Source: G963676095 sp963676095
Lineage (GTDB): Bacteria > Bacteroidota > Bacteroidia > Bacteroidales > Prolixibacteraceae
Assembly: GCA_963676095.1 (NCBI GenBank)
Contig: OY781040.1
Span: 2,294,001 to 2,358,000, forward strand
Direction of reading: 5' to 3'
DNA: 64,000 bases
Shown here: positions 61,008 through 64,000 of the stretch, piece after piece
How positions within the stretch are numbered: position 1 is the stretch's first letter
How the letters are laid out: every line of letters starts with the position of its first letter
Made by a program: the position numbers and the translations under genes
Notes under the pieces: generated by a model
What the model saw: only the letters and a program-made list of their open reading frames with translations
Database searches by the model: none
What the model was told of the DNA's origin: nothing

Positions 61008-62345
61008 TTATTCAGCTTTTTTGTCTGCAGCTTCTTTTAATATCCTGTCATATTTGGCTTCGGCGGGCTGTTCATGATATTTTTGCATTTGCAGGATCTC
61101 TGTACCAGCTCTAATAACAGGGCCTTCTCCCATTGGGATACTGGTAGCGACCGGGCGTTTATAGTAAAATGAAAGAGAAGGCATAATACCTGTTCCGACA
61201 CAAATATCGTGTACATTTCCATCGGCATCAATTTTTGTCAGGATCCCCTGCCAGCCTTCATCGGCCACATAGGAAAAATCCTGGTCCAGCCATCCCCTGT
61301 TAACTCCTCTGGCCATTCCAAAAACGAACATAGCCGAAGCTGATGTTTCCAGATAAGAATCGTTCTTGTCTAGCAATTGGTGCCAAAGGCCACTTTCGCT
61401 TTGGCACCGGGCCAGTCCTGCAGCCTGTTCCCTAAAGATTTTCAATACGTCTTCCCTTCCGGGATAATTTTCGGGGAGTACCTCCAGTAAATCGGCCTGT
61501 GCCATAAAAATCCATCCGTTGGCCCGGGCCCAGTGCGCGACCCCGTTTTGCTGGATATCCGTAAGATAACAGTGATAAAAAACCTGCTCTTCAGGGCACC
61601 ATAAATAGTTATAATACTGTTTTATCTGGTAAACAGCATCATCAAAATATTTGGTATCCCCTGTCAGGTTACCCATCCGGGCAAGAAAAGAGATACTCAT
61701 ATACAGGTCATCGGCCCAGATCGTATTCTCATGAGGGCTATAACGGCATATTGTATTGTCTTTCAGACGGGGTTCCGTTGTCATCAGGTGATGGGCTACC
61801 TTATCAATATAATCCCTGTAAGCTGACTGCATATCCCTCTGGTAAACGTCGATCAGGCTGGCTCCCATTGTCCCGCAGTCGTCAAGTCTTACCATCCTGA
61901 AAAACATATACCAGTTTAGCTTTTGGACACTACGCCAGTCTTTTTTTCGTTCTTCGTCGTACAGTTTTCTGAAGTAATCCAGATTTCCCTGGTTAAACAC
62001 GAAGTCGAAATTTTTATCAACGAACTGGTTATACTCTTTTTTCCCAAGCAGATCGCCAAGTTCATACATTCCGAAGTTAAGGACACCGTTGGTGTAATGC
62101 CAGTCGTTATACCGGCTTTCAACCTTTAACGAGGCTTTCTCCGGCAAACCCTTTGTCGACTTATAGGTTTTACCTGTTTCTTTATCAATAAACAGGTAAC
62201 TCGTTTCCGAAATAATCCGGTCAGCTATCTTTTCCAATACCTGTTGTGTCTCTTCCCTTCCTTTCACAACCTTTCCTCCCTCCTGGGAATAGGTATAAGA
62301 AAGAAAAAACAGGAAGCAGGATATACACAATGCTATTTCTTTCAT
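61008..62345 (-). CDS. GH105-family unsaturated rhamnogalacturonyl hydrolase
   Basis: This is a 445-residue exported protein (signal MKEIALCISCFLFFLSY). The six-hairpin domain has TIWADDLYMSISFLARMGN (catalytic Asp at 212-213), HWARANGW, LWHQLLDKNDSYLETSASAMF and MARGVNRGW, as in YteR/YesR. It removes unsaturated galacturonic acid from lyase products. A 125-base gap with a 9-bp microrepeat separates it from the GH31 gene, so it may have its own promoter. Confidence 0.9.
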   Translation of the reverse strand: MKEIALCISCFLFFLSYTYSQEGGKVVKGREETQQVLEKIADRIISETSYLFIDKETGKTYKSTKGLPEKASLKVESRYNDWHYTNGVLNFGMYELGDLLGKKEYNQFVDKNFDFVFNQGNLDYFRKLYDEERKKDWRSVQKLNWYMFFRMVRLDDCGTMGASLIDVYQRDMQSAYRDYIDKVAHHLMTTEPRLKDNTICRYSPHENTIWADDLYMSISFLARMGNLTGDTKYFDDAVYQIKQYYNYLWCPEEQVFYHCYLTDIQQNGVAHWARANGWIFMAQADLLEVLPENYPGREDVLKIFREQAAGLARCQSESGLWHQLLDKNDSYLETSASAMFVFGMARGVNRGWLDQDFSYVADEGWQGILTKIDADGNVHDICVGTGIMPSLSFYYKRPVATSIPMGEGPVIRAGTEILQMQKYHEQPAEAKYDRILKEAADKKAE

Positions 62346-62434
62346 ATTAGAATGATTTATTAGGTCCTGGATCCTAGATTCCTGATACTGAAACCTGGAA
62401 ACCAGATACTTCCATTTACATACACCTCCGAAAC

Positions 62435-62465
62435 AAACAATTCAAACAATTCAAACAATTCAAAC
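62435..62465. repeat. Short 9-bp tandem repeat
   Basis: AAACAATTC is repeated three times and followed by a partial fourth copy (AAAC). Similar TTCAAAC-type steps occur in the 272-bp repeats at 8119-9205. Confidence 0.8.
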
Positions 62466-62470
62466 TTATA

Positions 62471-64000
62471 CTAATTCCAATCTTCCTTTACCTGAAGATC
62501 ACTCATTTTATACAATACGGAAGTTTTTTCTACAGACTCCCGGTAAAGCTGGTTCAAATCCGGCAATTTCAGTGTACTCCCTTTTTTCAGGAATACCGGG
62601 GTCTGGTAAAGCGGGGCTTCCACCTCAATATATTTTCCTCCCTCGTACTCCTTATTATTCCACAAGTCGATCCAGGCATTACCGGCAGGCAGGTAAACAT
62701 TCTGGGTTGTTTTGCCTTTTTCCCAAATAACCGAGACCAGGAGATCGTCTCCCAGTTTATAGGTTGTCCAGTCTTTCCAGCTTTCCGGTTGATCCGGGTA
62801 TTCCAGGAATAAAGGCCGGGCAACAGGCATGCCTGTATCGCGGGCATCACGGGCACAGTTATAAATATAATTCATGAGACTCATTCGCAGGTTTGTGTAA
62901 AAACGCCAGCATGCCAGCAGTTCCTTGTCAAATGAAGGATCATAATCCATTCCCCAAAATCCACAGTTGTTTGTAGGGCCTACTTCCATAATCGGAGAAA
63001 AACAGGAAAACCCGAGCCAACGCATGGTAACCTCGCGCTGTATATTTTTAGGATATCCACCTGTATCCGATCCCCAAACCGGGTAACCCATAACCGCACA
63101 ACGCTGCATGCCTATCAAAGCTGAACGCAATCCTTCGGCCGGGTTTCCGGTATCGCCGCCCCACATGGCCCCATATTTGGAGCTGCCAGTATACTGAGCT
63201 CTCGGAAATAGAACGAAATCGTCGCCAAGAACGGGTTTTACAGCGTCATAAGTTGCCTTTACATATTGGCGGGGATAGTCGTTATAATTTTCGCGGTAGG
63301 TTGTGCCTGCCGACGTAATTAAGTTAAGCGAATCACAAAGTTTCTCGCCATCGGCACGGTCCAGTTTATATCCTTTCACTCCCATTTTAGCCAATTTTGC
63401 AGGACCATTTTCGGCCCACCACTTACAGGCTTCCGGATTCGTAAAATCCATCAGCACCTGGCGGGAGTTTTTCCATTCCTTACTAACCAGCTCGTATCCC
63501 CTTTCCTCGGCCACATCAGCCATCTCGCCCATCACAAAGGGGCCGATCCACAACATCATATTAATGCCCTTGTGCCCCATCCAGGAAATCATCTTTTCAA
63601 AATCGGGTAACCGGTCATAATCGATCTTATAATCATCGAAGCCGCGCGGACCAGGCCCCCAGGGCCTGTCGATCCAGTAAGCAGTACAGGGAATCCCATA
63701 AGCCTGCATCATCAGTACATCTTCTACAATATCTGAGTTATAGGGAGTTTTTACCAACGTGCTATCAAAATATTTTTTCTTGTTGTAATGATCGTCCCTC
63801 CAGCGCCAAGGTCCAAATGTCCATTTGGGAGGCAAATAGGAAGGACCTGTTTCCAAAGCATGCCTCTTTACCAGATCAGCCGGTCCGTTATCAGTCATCA
63901 ACGAAAAAGAAAGCTGTGGCCCTTCAAAGGAGATCTGAACAAGAGAGGGATTTTCCTCACAAAAATCGATCACGCCGGGCCATGTCCCGTGCACAAATAA
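62471..64000 (-). CDS. GH31-family glycosidase (N-terminus beyond window)
   Basis: The C-terminal 510 or so residues are visible, and the frame stays open to the right edge. The barrel has the GH31 order: PPKWTFGPWRWRDDHYN, IDRPWGPGPRGFDDYKIDYDRLPD, nucleophile Asp in KGYKLDRADGE, acid/base Asp in WGGDTGNP and GSDTGGYPKNIQREVTMRWLG, followed by the proximal and distal beta-domains. Members include alpha-glucosidases, alpha-xylosidases, alpha-galactosidases and sulfoquinovosidases. Placement next to GH105 and PL22 suggests a side-chain sugar of pectin, but the specificity cannot be told. Confidence 0.88.
   Translation of the reverse strand, partial: LFVHGTWPGVIDFCEENPSLVQISFEGPQLSFSLMTDNGPADLVKRHALETGPSYLPPKWTFGPWRWRDDHYNKKKYFDSTLVKTPYNSDIVEDVLMMQAYGIPCTAYWIDRPWGPGPRGFDDYKIDYDRLPDFEKMISWMGHKGINMMLWIGPFVMGEMADVAEERGYELVSKEWKNSRQVLMDFTNPEACKWWAENGPAKLAKMGVKGYKLDRADGEKLCDSLNLITSAGTTYRENYNDYPRQYVKATYDAVKPVLGDDFVLFPRAQYTGSSKYGAMWGGDTGNPAEGLRSALIGMQRCAVMGYPVWGSDTGGYPKNIQREVTMRWLGFSCFSPIMEVGPTNNCGFWGMDYDPSFDKELLACWRFYTNLRMSLMNYIYNCARDARDTGMPVARPLFLEYPDQPESWKDWTTYKLGDDLLVSVIWEKGKTTQNVYLPAGNAWIDLWNNKEYEGGKYIEVEAPLYQTPVFLKKGSTLKLPDLNQLYRESVEKTSVLYKMSDLQVKEDWN

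Noticed and set aside
62461..62468. TAAGTTTG (minus strand) as -7 box of the GH105 gene
   Set aside because: No -33 element at the right distance, and the match is produced partly by the AAACAATTC microrepeat.

Overview
The window looks like chromosomal DNA of a Bacteroidota (class Bacteroidia) plant-polysaccharide degrader. The evidence is a SusC/SusD pair with its own ECF sigma factor and FecR anti-sigma, a protein with a type IX secretion (T9SS)-like tail, several Bacteroidetes-type -7 boxes (TAnnTTTG), FtsX/MacB-like permeases of the Bacteroidetes kind, and a large pectin (rhamnogalacturonan) degradation locus. The sequence does not allow a closer assignment. No rRNA, tRNA or CRISPR array was seen.

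Layout. (1) 1-3120, minus strand: a secreted-protein cluster. It has an S74-type tail-fibre chaperone protein, a small protein with one YD-like motif and a T9SS-like tail, and the first 687 codons of an SpvB/FG-GAP (Rhs/Tc-toxin-like) protein that runs off the left edge. (2) 3121-4564: about 1.4 kb with no convincing gene. (3) 4565-6848: an ABC ATPase without a permease beside it, then a divergent HxlR regulator/QorB-like reductase pair. (4) 6992-16874, minus strand: ECF sigma, FecR, SusC with an STN domain, SusD, a glycerophosphodiesterase lipoprotein and a secreted metallophosphatase. The two phosphoesterases are separated by four tandem copies of a 272-bp non-coding repeat. (5) 17263-26494: a beta-helix-like lipoprotein, two FtsX-type permeases, two paralogous proteins made only of GH2-type sugar-binding sandwiches, and a small exported protein. 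(6) 26786-37287: mostly housekeeping genes (aspartate kinase, TrkH, PgeF/YfiH, DusB, DnaG, an FMN-binding protein, an NAD-dependent epimerase). An IS4-family element lies directly in front of dusB and is bounded by a 13-bp target duplication. (7) 37344-39745: an MFS sugar transporter/ROK kinase operon with a palindromic operator candidate. (8) 39938-64000: a pectin/rhamnogalacturonan cluster, all on the minus strand, interrupted at 42660-46073 by a frameshifted DUF3825 gene and an IS91-like element that also carries a tyrosine recombinase.

How the parts work together. In region 8 the CE12-type esterase domains would remove acetyl groups. PL22 would process unsaturated oligogalacturonides, the two GH105 domains would remove unsaturated uronic acid from rhamnogalacturonan fragments, GH106 would release rhamnose, and the GH2 and GH31 enzymes would trim galactose-type or other side chains. 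The 1260-aa DUF4450-like protein and the 726-aa six-hairpin-like protein have no assigned reaction. Released sugars could enter through the MFS/ROK operon. No SusC/SusD pair for this locus lies inside the window, so it may continue past 64000. Region 4 has the regulatory and transport logic of a polysaccharide locus, but its enzymes are phosphoesterases, which suggests a phosphodiester-containing substrate.
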